A stretch of 64,000 nt of DNA from DATDIC01 sp963764525 (GTDB lineage: Bacteria; Pseudomonadota; Alphaproteobacteria; Acetobacterales; Acetobacteraceae): NCBI GenBank assembly GCA_963764525.1, contig CAVXTC010000016.1, positions 372,001 to 436,000 on the forward strand, written 5' to 3'. This document shows, one piece after another, positions 26,330 through 39,200 of the stretch. Within the stretch, counting starts at the first letter, position 1, and each line of letters opens with the position of its first letter. The position numbers and the translations under genes are program-made. Under the pieces are notes generated by a model. The model did not search any database. It was not told the DNA's origin and worked only from the letters and a program-made list of their open reading frames with translations.

Positions 26330-27137
26330 ATGCTGCTGTCCCTGAACGGTCGCCGAACTCGCCTATGACCTGGTGGGCGCGGAAACCGGCCCGATCGTGT
26401 GCTTCACCCATTCCCTCGCCGCCGATGGCGGCATGTGGGCGGAGCAGCTTCCGCCGCTCCTGGCCGCCGGGTTTCGCGTGCTGCGGTTGGACATGCGTGG
26501 CCATGGCGGCAGCGAGCCGTTGCCCCCGCCGTACTCCATGAGCCAACTCGCTGACGATATCGACGCGGTGCTCGCGGCGCTGGAGATCCCCCGCGTGCAC
26601 TATGTCGGCCTGTCGATCGGCGGCATGATCGGCCAGGCCTTCGCGCTGGAACACGGCGACCGGCTGATCTCGGCGATGTGGTGCGACACGCTGCCGGCCA
26701 GCCCGCAGGGCGGACGGGCCGCGTGGGACGAGCGCATCGGTACGGTGCAGGCCGCCCGATCGCTGGCCCCACTGGCGGATGCGACGACGGAGCGCTGGCT
26801 GACCGATGATTTCAGGGAGCGCAACCCGAGCCGCTGGAAGCAGATCCGCGACACCGTGGCGGCGACGTCGCCGGACGGGTATCTGGGGTGCTGCGAGGCG
26901 ATCCTGGATTTCGATTTCACCGCGCAATTGACGACGCTGCGCCGGCCACTGCTGGTGGTGTGCGGCGACCAGGACCCCGGCACCCCACCCGAGCAGAACC
27001 GGCGGATCGCCGAACTGGTGCCGGGCGCACGTTATGAATTGATCGCCGACGCCAAGCATTTCCCCAACGTCGAGGACCCGGAGGCGTTCAACCGGCTGAT
27101 GATGGGCTGGCTGGCGACGCATCGTCACAGGTCGTAA
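26330..27137 (+). CDS. Alpha/beta-hydrolase (3-oxoadipate enol-lactonase-like), one frame break
   Basis: Hydrolase of about 268 residues resembling PcaD. A good GGAGG site at 26318-26322 precedes ATG 26330. The first residues MLLSLNG continue as ELAYDLVGAETGP only after a one-base shift near 26350. The nucleophile elbow is VGLSIGGMIGQ (Ser), the acid lies in VVCGDQDPGTPP, and the base in IADAKHFPNVEDP. No other beta-ketoadipate genes are near, so the true substrate is open. Confidence 0.82.
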
Positions 27138-27346
27138 CCGCGGCAACAATGCGTTGGGGTGATCGGCCGGCCTCATACCAATCGTCAGCAGCCGGTGCCA
27201 CCATCGTCATGGCCGGCCCACGGGTCCGGCCAAAGGCAAGGCTAAGCCGAGCATCCACGACTGCGCCGGTGGCACACCCGAAAGGCGTCGATACGCGGCC
27301 TTTGCAGGGCGGGCACACGCGCAACGGCGAGTAGGTCAATCTCTCG

Positions 27347-27373
27347 GGCGGGTTGGTATCACGCCAACCCGCC
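27347..27373. terminator. 10-bp GC hairpin upstream of tRNA-Thr
   Basis: GGCGGGTTGG at 27347-27356 pairs perfectly with CCAACCCGCC at 27364-27373 around TATCACG. It lies in the 290-bp gap 27138-27427, which otherwise holds no gene. It may end the hydrolase transcript or form part of the tRNA leader. Confidence 0.45.
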
Positions 27374-27427
27374 GCGCCTTCCACAGTCCCGGCGGGGCCG
27401 GTATAAGCAATCAGTCGAGCGGCGTTC

Positions 27428-27499
27428 GCCGGGTTAGCACAGCGGCAGTGCAGCGGTTTTGTAAACCGAAGGTCGGGGGTTCAAATCCCTCACCCGGCA
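27428..27499 (+). tRNA. tRNA-Thr(UGU)
   Basis: Cloverleaf: acceptor GCCGGGT (27428-27434) with ACCCGGC (27492-27498) and discriminator A; D-arm; anticodon stem GCGGT with loop TTTGTAA, anticodon TGT at 27460-27462; T-arm GGGGG-TTCAAAT-CCCTC. The outermost anticodon-stem pair is G-A. The genomic 3' end reads CC then G, so CCA is not encoded. The convergent gene at 27490 reaches 10 bp into it. Confidence 0.95.
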
Positions 27500-28086
27500 C
27501 CGAAACCCAGCCTGTCGGCGCAGGCGATCACCTGCTCGCCGTCCCAGATCCCCAGCACCACGCGGTCGTCGCCGTACTCGGCGATCAGATAGGGATCCAG
27601 CACCACGGTATCCTGCCGCAATTCCCCGATGATCAGCCGCGCCGGCGGGAATTCCCGCTTCACCGTGTGGGCGAAGCCGCGGATCGAAGCCGGGATCCGC
27701 CACCCCGCCAGTTCGCGTTCCAGCACCCGCTTCTCGACCCAGTACGCCTCGCCGCGCACCTTCTTCGACGCCAGCACAATGCCCGCCAGGGCCGGCAGCA
27801 TCCCCGCCAGGATCACCGAGACCGCCGCGACCGAGGTCCCGACCAGCGCCGCGCCGGCGACACTGACGGCGAAGCTCGAAACGGTCAGAATCGGGGCGAT
27901 CCAGCGGTGGCGGAACAGGAAGCTCGGCGGATGCTTGCGCACCTGTTCGGCGCGGTGGCGGTCCAGCAGGTCGGGCGTGACCGGCTCGATCCCCAGATAC
28001 GATAGCGCGTCTGCCAGCGTGCCATGGGTCGGCGTGTCCAGCAGAAAAATTCCGTGGCCGCGGCCACCGAGGTCATCGAGCGGCAT
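27490..28086 (-). CDS. Hypothetical two-TM membrane protein
   Basis: Protein of 198 residues with no family that I can name. Residues ~60-105 hold two hydrophobic helices in a hairpin (FRHRWIAPILTVSSFAVSVA, then AAVSVILAGMLPALAGIVLA). The cytoplasm-like N-terminus has LLDTPTHGTLADALSYLGIE, and the C-terminal ~90 residues are soluble, ending LGIWDGEQVIACADRLGFGAG. Its stop codon falls within the 3' acceptor arm of the converging tRNA-Thr. Frame intact. Confidence 0.65.
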   Translation of the reverse strand: MPLDDLGGRGHGIFLLDTPTHGTLADALSYLGIEPVTPDLLDRHRAEQVRKHPPSFLFRHRWIAPILTVSSFAVSVAGAALVGTSVAAVSVILAGMLPALAGIVLASKKVRGEAYWVEKRVLERELAGWRIPASIRGFAHTVKREFPPARLIIGELRQDTVVLDPYLIAEYGDDRVVLGIWDGEQVIACADRLGFGAG

Positions 28087-28432
28087 GTTCCCACCTCCTG
28101 CCGAAGAGCCAGAATCCGTGGTCGCCAGATATGTCGTCGAAGCAGCGCGTGGAGCCTAACACGCCCGCCGCCAATCCGCCACGCCCTTGCCGCGGTTGTG
28201 AACGACACTGCCCGGCGGGCAAGGTTGGGTGCCGAGCAGTGGCACCGGCGCCGCGATGCCCCGTCCGGACTTCCCCCGGCGAATTTTCCCGGTGTCATTG
28301 TTCCCGATCAGAAAAGAACTTTCGCGCTCAGCGCGGCCAACTGCCGACCAATTCGGTGGTGAATGCTTGCGGCGCGGCAAACGCCGGAGTAAACGCCGAG
28401 GGCAAAGCGCGGGGAGAGTCGCGTCGTGTCGA
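28087..28432. other. 346-bp gap before tpsB: leader/promoter region
   Basis: No coding frame or RNA is recognised. It separates the - strand membrane protein gene from the + strand secretion locus, so it must carry the promoter(s) for tpsB and for the membrane protein. I cannot assign -35/-10 elements with confidence. Confidence 0.5.
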
Positions 28433-30245
28433 ATGGACGACAGTTTCGACATGCCGACCATTCTGCACGGCATGGGATGCCTGCTCCAGCGTCTGAACAT
28501 TCCCATCCTGTGCATCCCGCTGACGATCGGCTGTATCACGCCCGTCCTTGCGCAAGCCCCCGCTTTCCTTGCGCAAACGTTTCCTTCCGGCGCGCCGCAG
28601 CCAATTGTCCCGCAAGGCTCGCCGCTGCCGCGGGTGCTTCCGGCCCAGCCGCCCGCGGTGGCACCGGCACGGCCGGCCCAGCCGGTCACCCCCAACGCCG
28701 CGCTGCCAAACCAGCCGGTGCGCATATCACGGGTGGTGGTCGAGGGCGTTACCGCCTATCCGCCGGCCGAGATCGAGGCGCTCACGCAAGGCCTGGTCGG
28801 CCCGGACGTGCCGCTGGCGCGGATCGAGGCGGCGCGCACCGCGGTGCTGCGCCGCTATCGCGCCGACGGCTACATACTGTCCGCCGTGTCGGCCAATATC
28901 GACGCCGCCGGCACGCTGCGCTTCGTCGTCACCGAAGGCCGCATCGCCAGCGTCAAACTCGCCGGCGATATCGGGCCGGCCGGCACACAGGTGCTGCGCT
29001 TCCTCAACCGGCTGACCGAGCATCAGCCGATCGATTCCGTCACGCTGGAACGCTATCTGCTGCTCGCGCAGGACGTGCCGGGCATCACGCTGCACGCCGT
29101 GCTGCAGCCCTCGGCCGACGAACCGGGCGCGGTGAACCTGATCGCCGAGGTCAGCCGCCAGCCGGTCAGCGGCCTCGCGCTGATGGACAACCGCGCCTCG
29201 CCATACACCGGCCCGCTCGAGGGGCTCGCGGTGCTCGATCTCAACAGCTTCACCGAATTCGGCGAGAAGACCGAACTGTCGCTGTATCACGCCTTCCCGA
29301 ACAGCGAGACGTTCGGGCAGGTCTCGACCGAGGCTTATGCCGGCGCCTCCGGGCTCAAGGTGCGTATCTATGGCGGCTACGGACCGACTGTTCCCACCGG
29401 GCTGTTCGCGGCGGAAGGCTACAACGGCACCACCGGCGGTGTTCGGCGGACTGGTCACCTACCCGATCATTCGCTCGCGGTTGCAGACGCTCAATGTCTA
29501 TGGCGCGTTCGACGGCATCGAATCGACCATCACCACCACCACGACAGGCGCGCGCCAGCTTGCCAGCTACGACTCGCTGCGCGTGGCGCGGCTCGGCGTT
29601 GACTACGCGCGATCCGATCTTCTGCTGGGCGGCGACCGCAACGCAGTCAACCTGGTGTCCGTGCGGCTTTCGCAGGGGCTGCCGATCCTGGGTGCCTCGG
29701 CCGACGGCTCTTCCACCGCGCCTCGCCCCGGGGAGCGCACCGACTTCAACAAGGTCAATTTCGAGCTGAGCCGGACGCAGACCCTGTTCTATCCGCTGCC
29801 GAATGTCAGCGTGGCGCTGATGGGTCTGCTGACCGGCCAGTTCACCCGCGACATTCTGCCGCCGGTCGAACAATTCTATCTCGGCGGCGCTCGTTTCACA
29901 CGCGGCTACTATTCCGGCGAGGTGTCCGGGGACAAGGCGCTGGCCGCCACCGCCGAGCTGCAGTTCAACACCGGATTCAACATGACGACGTTCGGGCTGA
30001 GCGAGAATGTCTCAACCCAGTTCTACCTGTTCTATGACTGGGGCGAGACCTGGCAGAATCAGCCGCAGGCGCTGGACGAGCACATTTCCTCGGCGGGCGG
30101 CGGCGCGCGGATGCAGTTGACGCGTTACGTCGAGCTCGATTTCGAGGGCGTGGCCAGGTTCAATCGCTTCCCGACCGGCGTCAGCCCCAACATTTCTCCA
30201 CTGTACGGTGGCGCTTTTTACTGGCGCGCACTGGTCCGGTTCTGA
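28433..30245 (+). CDS. Two-partner secretion pore TpsB (ShlB/FhaC family), one frame break
   Basis: Outer-membrane Omp85-type transporter that exports the adjacent TpsA. Order: signal peptide ending ITPVLAQA; Pro/Ala-rich linker; POTRA domain from RISRVVVEGVTAYPPAEIE; a second POTRA-like stretch; then a 16-strand barrel with GGARFTRGYYSGEVSGDKA, the family VRGY-type loop-6 motif, and terminal aromatic strand YWRALVRF. The frame breaks near 29437 in a GGCGGTGTTCGGC run; both halves fit seamlessly. About 604 residues. Starts at 28451 and 28472 are alternatives to ATG 28433. It sits 29 bp ahead of tpsA. Confidence 0.9.
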
Positions 30246-30274
30246 CAAAACACCGCCAGTCGAACGACGGCGGG

Positions 30275-33200
30275 GTGGAGGAAATGATGGCCCGATCTGC
30301 GGCGGCCCGATCTGGGGCAGCCAGATCAGCGTCGGCCGGGATGGCGCGCGGCACCCGGTCGTCGATCAGCCTGCTCGGCGTCGTGCGCCGCCGGCGATCA
30401 GCGCTGATGGTCAGCACCGCCCTGCAAGCGACCGTCGTGCTGGTGCTCGCGGTGACCCCTGGGACAGCACACGCGCAGCCGGCGCCGAACGCCCGCCCCG
30501 CCGGCGGCCAGGTGGTCGCCGGCGCTGCCGCCATCAGCCAGAGCCCGAGCACCACCACGATCACCCAATCCTCGCAGCGCGCCGCGGTGAACTGGCGCAG
30601 TTTCGATGTCGGCGCCAGCCAGACGGTGCAGTTCCAGCAGCCTTCCACCAGCGCAGCGACGCTGAACCGCGTAACTGGACCGAATCCCTCACAAATCGCC
30701 GGCCGGATCAATGCCAACGGCCAGGTGATCCTGGTCAATCAGGACGGCATCACCTTCTACAAGGGCGCCCAGGTGAACGCGGCCGGTCTGGTGGCCTCGG
30801 CGGCCGGCATCACCAACCAGAACTTCATGGCCGGCCGCATGGTGTTCGACCAGGCGGCGCACCCCAACGCACGGGTCGAGAACCAGGGCAACATCACCGT
30901 CCGGCAGACCGGGCTGGCTGCCCTGGTGGCTCCGCAGGTCGCCAATTCCGGCGTCATCACCGCCAAACTCGGGCACGTGGTGTTGGCCGGCGCCAGGGCC
31001 GCCACGCTGGATCTCTATGGCGATGGGCTGCTGTCGATCGACGTCACCAAGCAGGTGACGCAGGTTCCGGTGGGACCCGACGGCAAGCCGGTCACCGCCC
31101 TGGTGACCAACAGCGGCACCGTGCTGGCCGATGGCGGCACGGTGCAGCTCACCGCGCGGGCGGCCGACGGTATCGTGCAAAACCTGATCACCGCCGGCGG
31201 GCGGATCGCGGCGGGAAGCGTCGGCAGCCGCACCGGGGAGATCGCGCTGAACGGGATCGGCGGGTCGATCACCGTGACCGGGCAGCTTGCGGCCACAGGA
31301 AAGGCGCCGGGCAGCACCGGCGGGCAGATCGAGGTAGTGACCGATCGCGGCGTTACGCTGACGCGGACCGCTCGGCTCGATGCGTCCGGCCGCGCCGGCG
31401 GCGGCACCGTGGCGGTCGGCACCACGCTGGCGCGCGCCAACGGCGGCCCCTCGGTCAAGGCCCGGCGAACCGCGATGAACGTCTCGGTGCAGGCCGGCGC
31501 CAGGATCCACGCCAATTCCACCGGCAACGGAAATGGCGGGCGGGTTGCGGTGCTGTCCACCGATACCACGCAGATGGACGGTGCGATCAGCGCCAAGGGC
31601 GGCCCGCAAGGCGGCGATGGCGGCTTCGTGGAGGTGTCGGGCAACACGCTCGGGCTGACCGGATCGATCGACGTGTCGTCGCCAGCGGGACAGACCGGCA
31701 CCATCCTGCTCGATCCCGGCACGCTGGATATCATCAACTCGGCCACGAACGACGGCAGCCTGGATGGCTCGTTCAGCGGCGGCACGATCGCCTCCGGGGT
31801 CGGCGGCACCCTCGGCTCGGTGACGAATTTCGAGATCAATGCGCTGGGCCTCAGCGGCAATGTGGTGCTGCAGGCGACCACGCTACTGGACGTTCAGGCC
31901 TCGGTTTCGGTTGCCCACGGCCTCACGATGGAATCCGGCGGCGACCTGCTGGTCCGGCAAAGCGTGTCGATTGCCGCCGGGACCACGCTGCTGCTCGGCT
32001 CCGGCATCGATTTCGCCGGCGGCACGGTGGCGATCAACGCCGGGTCGATCGCGCTCGGCATCTCGGACGCGAACCCCGTATCCCTGACGGCGGCCACGCT
32101 GATCATGCGGGGCGGGACCACCGGGATCGCGCTCAATAACAGCGTGCTGAGCGCATCCACTATCGATATCAGCGCCGCCGGCGGCGGCGTGGCACAGCTC
32201 AACGCCGGCACCATCCTTGCCGGCGGCGGCATTTTGCAGAGCGCTTCCGGAATCGTCGGCGACCTTACCCTGCCGGGCACCGCCAATGCGATCGGCAGGA
32301 TTGGCGGGCTGAACGTCACCGGCGACGCGACGGTGGTCACCAATTCCTCGCTTGCCGTGGTGGGTACGGTGGCAGCGGACGGGCACACGATCAGCCTGAC
32401 GGCGAACGGTGGTCCGATCGCGATCGGAACCGCCGGCTTGGCTGGTTTGCTGAACACCGGCACGGTTTCCGGCGCGGTCGCCTTGACCGCCTCGGGCGGC
32501 ATCAGCGAACCGAACGGCTCGATCGTCACGCCGACGCTGACTGCCGCGAGCTCCGGGTCCGACGTGCTGCTGACCGGCGGGTTCGATCAGATCGGCACGA
32601 TCGCCGGCATCACGGCTGCCGGGAAGGTTGCGGTCATCGCGGGTCCCGGCACCCTGACGATCAGCGGAGCGTCCTCCGGCACGACCCTGCTGTTCGAGAA
32701 TTCCGGCCCGGTCGGGGCCAATGCGATCAGTCTCAGCGGCGCACACCTGAGCGCGACCGGCACGGCCGGGGTTGCTCCGCGAATTTCGCTGGTCGGCGAC
32801 AGGCTGATCCAGGTCGGGGAAAATGCGATCGATACGGCCGGCACCACCGGATTGGTGGAACTGGCTCCCTTCAACAACACCACCGACATGACCGTCGGCG
32901 GCAACGCGGAAACCGTGCCATCGGTCCTGAGCGCGATCGTTCCCCAGACCGGAACGCTGGTGATCGGCGGTTTCCACGATCGTGAACGACATCGCGCGGG
33001 TCACCGCGCACAGCATCACGATCGCCGACACACTCGATCTGGGCGCCGTGGCCACCACGCTGGCGCTGCTGTCGAACGGGGCGGTGGGCCAGGGCAGCAG
33101 CGCGACACCGGTGTTGGTGGGAACGCTGACCGGCACGGCAGCTGGCTTCACGCTGCTCGACCCCGGTAACCAGATCGGCACGATCGCGGCGCTGACCGCA

Positions 33201-36200
33201 GACGGCATCGCCGGCAATATCGGCATAATCAATTCAATCCAGGCACAAATCGCCGGTCCGGTCAGCGCCCCGAACGGTAACGTTTTGCTGGAGGATGGCG
33301 CCGAGGGTGGCATGAACCTGGCCGGAACGGTCAGCGCGCAGAACGGCGGCACCATCTCGTTGGCGACCAACGCGCTGACGGAAAGCGGCAGTCCCAGCCT
33401 TCAGGCGCCCGGCGGCACGGTGGAGATCGCGCCGTTCACCAGCCTGACCGCGGTCTATGTCGGCGGCGGCCCCCAGGGAGGGTTGTTAATCGACCCGACC
33501 GCGCTTGGCGCGGTGCATGCCTCCGAGCTACGCATCGGCGGCTTCCATGGCGCGACCGATACGGTCAACGCGACAACCATCGACGTCGCCGGTCCGGTCG
33601 TGCTGGGAACGGCCGCGGTACCGACGCTGCGGCTCGATGCATTGGACGGGATCGGAGAGCAGGCGGCCGGAATTCTCGCGGTCGGAACCCTGGACGCGAT
33701 GGCCGGCGGGGGCGTGATCCTGACCGGCGGCTCGAATGCAATCCGTGTGTTGGGCACGATTGCCGTCACCGGGGGTGATTTCGATCTGGTCAACACCGCC
33801 AGTCTGGCCGTGCCGTCCACTTCGACAGTGTTCGCCAGCAACGTGTTGATCACCAATACCGGGACAGTGACGATCGACGGCGCGATCGGCGCCGGCGAGA
33901 CGACGCCCGCGCTCGGCAGCCTGACCATTCAGGCGATCGGCAGCCCGATCGTGGTCGGCAGCGACACCACGAAAACCCCGCTGATCGGTGCGTTCGGCAC
34001 TGTCGCGCTGCTCGCCGGCGGGATTTTTACTCAGAATGGCGGGTTGATAAACGGCGGGGCGGTCACCATCGCCGCCGGCAATGACGGCACTGTCGCTACG
34101 GCGGGGATGGCGTTCACCCAGGCCGGCGGCACCATCTTTGCGCTCGCCTCCGACCTGGCCGGTCCCTCGCTGGCGCTGTCCGCGACCGGCGATTTCATCC
34201 AGAGCGCGGCGGGCACGATCGCATCGAATAATGGCAACGCCCTCGGCACCCTTGGCGTCGCCGGCGGCGGCAACATCTCGTTGGCCGGGGAGATCGTCGC
34301 GGCCGGCAGCATCGCTATCACCGGCACCGGCGCAGGCAGCCTGATCAGCAGCGCCGGCACCGTGGCAGCCGGCACTGACCTGACACTGATCAGCAGCCTG
34401 TGGATCGTGCAGACCGGCGGCACGCTGTCGGCGAATTTGGCGATCACCCCGTCCGCCGGCACCGTGGCCTGCGACTGCGGGACGGTTGTGCCCGTGCTGC
34501 CGGCGTTGCCCACGATCGGGACGGTCTTCGCCAACACACATCCACACCATCTCCTGATCGAATCGACTGGCGGCAGCTTCGAATTCAACGGCCTGTTGAC
34601 CGCTGACTGGATCGAGCTCCATTCGCTGAACGACACCACGGAGGACGCCGGCGGGTTGCTGAATGCGACCCTGCTGAGCGGGACGGCCGGTTACACGGCC
34701 AATTCCGGGTTCACCAGCCCTGGGGCATTCGCGACGGCCGATTTCAGCGCCTCGGCCAATGACGTGAGCTATCTCGGTTCCAACACGGCACCCTATCTGG
34801 CTACCGCCAGTTTCCGGTTGAACGACACGGGAATGCTGCAGCCCGTCAGCCCGGGCACGATTTCGGTGACCGGCAGCGTTCAGGCGGGCAGCGCGCTCGG
34901 CCTCGGCCAGACCATCGAGCTGCTGGCGTCCAACCTGATCGTCGATGGAAGCGGCGCGGCGATCACGCAAAGCGGGCTTGCGTTCACCGCCGCCGGGTCG
35001 CTGGTCGCCGCAGCGGCAATCGCAATTCCTGATGGACCGATCGTCGTCACGCCCGGGGAGGTGCTGATCGCCGCCGATGGGCTTCGGCTGCTGGGGGCAG
35101 GCACGGTGATTGCCGCGCCGGATGGCATGGTGGCAATCGCGCCGCTGACCGCGGGCAATACCATTACGGTGGTGAGTACGCTGCCAGGAACCTTGACTTC
35201 TCCCGGCACGATCGCGGTGCAGGACCTGGATCTGATCAGCACGCTCGGAGGGTCCATCACGGCTTCTCCGATCGGGGTGAACACGCTGGCGCTGGGCAGC
35301 ACCGACGGGGGCGCCTCGCTGACTGCCGGCGGGATCGCCATCGACGCGCCGTTCGCCGTCACCCCGATCGCGGACACCCTGGCGCTGTTCGCGGCCCAAT
35401 CGCAGGTCGGCTCCGGCCTGATCACCCAGGGCGCGGGCGACATCATTACGGTCAACGCGCTGGTCGGCGGCGCCGGCGTGCTGAATGACGGCACCACTGT
35501 GGTTGGCAGCGGAATCAGCTCCGTATTGCTGCCCGAACTCAACGCGATCGGCACGATCGGCGTGCTGGCCACGCAGGGGGGTTACGCCAGCACCTTCAAC
35601 GGTCAGGGCAATCTGCTGGCGAGCGGCGGGATCACCGTTGCGGACCAATCCGACCTCACCGTGCTGGCGGGGGCGATAGTCCATGCCGGGATCGGCAGCG
35701 CTCTGGCGGGCGACGTAAGGCTGAGTGCGGCCGATGCGTTGATCGACGGCAATGCGATTGCCGCCGCGGCGGGTACGGTGGCGATCGGTGCGGGCGGGAA
35801 TATCGAGATTCCAGGTCTCGTCTCCGGCGGTACGGCGATCCTGAACGCCGGTGTGGACATTGATGAGCCTGGGACGATCCTTGCCGGCACGCTGACCGGA
35901 AGCGCCGGCGGACATGCGCAGTTGCCCGGAAGCGGCGCGCCGACCGCGAACCGGATCGGCCAGCTCGGGACGTTAGGCAGCCAGACCGGGTTCCTGTTGC
36001 GAGACGGCCAGGCGTTGACGGTGACGGGGACGGTTTCCGATCCGACATCGCTATCTATCGCCGTGGCACCGCCCGGCGAGTCGGTGGCCGGGTACGGGGT
36101 GGCCGACCTGACGCTGATGAACACGGTCGCCTCGGCCGGCACAGTGATCTTGCAGGCCACCGGCAATGTGGTGGAGGGCGCCGGCGGCATGGTCATCGCC

Positions 36201-39200
36201 GGCAGCCTGATCGCGCAGGCGGGGGCGATCCCAAATACCGAAACCACGATCGCGCAGGCCAATCAGCCAGGCTCAAACCCGGCGTCGCCGCTGGCACTGG
36301 CATCCGTGTGGCTCGGCAACGTTAATCAGGTCGGCACACTCGCCGCTGCCACTGCCACGCAGGAATTGCTGCTGATCAACGGGCCGAACCTGGTGACCGG
36401 CGGCACCGTGCTGGCCGGCGCGGCATCCGGCACGACCATGGCGGCCAGCATCGCCAATACGCCGATCGTGCTGAACGCAAATCCGACGGCGACCCTGACC
36501 GTGACATCCGGTGACCTGACGGTGGATGGCACCGTGCATGCGGGCCTGGACGGGACCCGTACCGGGGACGTGACATTGAGCGCGAACGACGTGTTCATCA
36601 ATGGCGGCGTGTTCGCGGCCGATGCCGGGACCGCCATGGTCAGTGCGAGCGGCAGCATCGGCATAACCGGGATGATCGGGGGCGACCAGGTCAATCCGGC
36701 TCCGGCCGATCTGGTGAGCCTGACGGCCGGTGGGAACATCGACGAGACGGGGACGATCGGCGCCGTTCTGCTAATCGGCAGCGCCGGGGGCCACGCGCTG
36801 ATGCCCGGAAGCGGGGCCCCGACCGCGAACCGGATCGCCACTCTGGGTGAATTCACCAGTCAGACCGGTTTCCTGCTGCGCGACAGCGAGGCGCTGACCG
36901 TGGCCGGCCCTGTATCGGACCCGGATTCGGTGTCGGTCGCGGTCGCGCCCGCCGGCACGCTGGCCGGCGGATATGGGATCGGCGACCTGACACTGGCCGG
37001 CACGGTGTCTTCGCCGGGCACCGTGACCTTGCAGGCCACCGGCAACGTCGTGGAGCAGCCGCCGGGGGATGAGATGTCCGGGGGCGCGGTCGTCGCGGGT
37101 ACCCTGATCGCCCAGGCCGGAGCGATCCCGAGCACAGACCCCGGCGGCAACATCCCCGGCACGGTCCCGGGCACGCCAGTAGCGCTTGCCTCGATCTGGC
37201 TTGGCAACGCCAATCAGGTCGGCGCGCTGGCCGACGCCACCGCGACGCAGGAATTCGTGCTGGCCGATGGGCCAAGCTTGCTGATACCAGCCGGCGGCAC
37301 TGTGCTGGCCGGGGCGGCGCCTTCCGGCCTTGTCCCGGCCCCGATCGCTGGTACGCCGATCATCCCTAATCTCAACCCGACCGCCGCTATCACAGTCACG
37401 TCTGGCGACCTGACGGTGGATGGGATCGTGCATGCGGGCCTGGACGGGAGCCGTCACCGGGAACCTGACGCTCATCGCCAACGACGCGTCCATCAACGGC
37501 GGCGTATTCGCGGCCAATGCCGGGACGGCAACCGTCACGACGATCGGCAGCATCGCAATTCCGGGGACGATCTGGGGCGATCAAGCCGGTCCGGCTGGCC
37601 TGGCTGGCCTGGTGAGCCTGACCGCCGGCACGAACATCGATGACTCCGGCCAGATCGGGGCGGCTCTGCTGACCGGCAGCGCCGGTGGACACGCACTGCT
37701 GCCAGGCGGCGGGGCGCCGACGGCAAACCGCATCGGTGTCCTTGAATCGTTCGCCAGCCAGACCGGATTCCTGTTGCGCGACGGCCTTGCGCTGACGATT
37801 GCCGGCCCGGTTTCGGACCCCGGTTCGGTGTCGGTCGCCGTGGCCCCGCCCGGCGCGGGTCCGGCGGGGTATGGGATCGGCGACCTGACATTGGCCGGCC
37901 CGGTGTCGTCGCCCGGCCTCGTGGCGCTGCAGGCCACCGGCAATGTCGTGGAACAGGCTGGGGGAGCCGTTATTGCCGGTACGCTGATCGCTCAGGCGGG
38001 GGTCATCCCGGGCACCGAGCCGGGCGGCAACGTCGCCGGCACGATCCCCGGCGCGCCGGTGGCGCTTGCCTCGATCTGGCTCGGCAACGCCAATCAGGTC
38101 GGCACGCTGGCCGATGCCACCGCGACGCAGGAATTCCTGCTGACCAGCGGCCCGAATCTGCTGGTTCCGGCCGGCGGCACCGTGCTGGCCGGCGCTGCGC
38201 CGGGAACCATTCCGGCCGCCAGCACCGCCGGTACGCCGATCGTGCCGAACGCGAACCCGACAGTGGCCATAACCATCACAGCCGGCGACCTGACGGTGAA
38301 TGGAGCCGTGCATGCGGGCCTGGACGGGGCGCGTACCGGCGACGTGGCGCTCAGCGCCAACGATGCATTCATCGATGGCGGCGTGTTCGCCGCCAATGCC
38401 GGCGCAGCAACGGTGTCAGCCGCCGGCAGCATCGAAATCCCGGGGATCATCTGGGGCGATGCAGGGGCGCCGGGGTCATTGGCTGGCTTCGCCTCATTGA
38501 CCGCCGGAACCAGTATCGACGAACCCGGACAGATCGGCACCAACCTGCTGACCGGCCGCTCCGGCTCGCACGCCAGCCTGACCGGGACCAACCCGTACAC
38601 CGGCAACCGGATCGTCAGCCTGGGCGCGTTCAATTCGGATACCACCACCGACGACCCGGCGGGCTTTGTCCTGCACGATGGATTTGTCCCGGCCCTGACG
38701 GTTACCGGACCGGTCACCGACCATGGAACGCTGCAAAGCCAGGGCGTAGTGATCGCACTGGCGCCGGCGGGCACGCTGAGCGCCGGCTACGGGCTGGCCG
38801 ACCTCGTCATCGCCAATACGGTTTCGTCTGGCACCACCGTCGATCTGCAGGCAACCGGCAATGTCTATGAGACCGCCGGCGCCATCATCGGCCCCCACCT
38901 GCGCGTCCAGGCCGGCTCGATCCCCGGCACCGAGGCCGTGGCACAGGCCAACCAACCCGGAACCGCCCCCGCCACGCCGCTGGGCCTCGCCTCGGTGTGG
39001 TTGGGCAACGTCAACCAGGTCGGCACGCTGGACGCCGCCACCGCCACTGCAGGAATTCCTGCTGATAAACGGGCCGCATCTGGCCATTCCGGCCGGTAAC
39101 ACGGTCTCGCCGGATCCGCGCCGGGATCGCTTGTCGCGGCCAGCACGGCCGGCACCCCGATCGTGCCGCACAGCAACCCGACCGCCGAGATCGACGTCAC

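Noticed and set aside
33528..35915. Long open frame on the minus strand opposite tpsA (about 795 codons)
   Set aside because: It mirrors the codon structure of tpsA, has no recognisable motif and no ribosome site; high-GC DNA often gives such open antisense frames.
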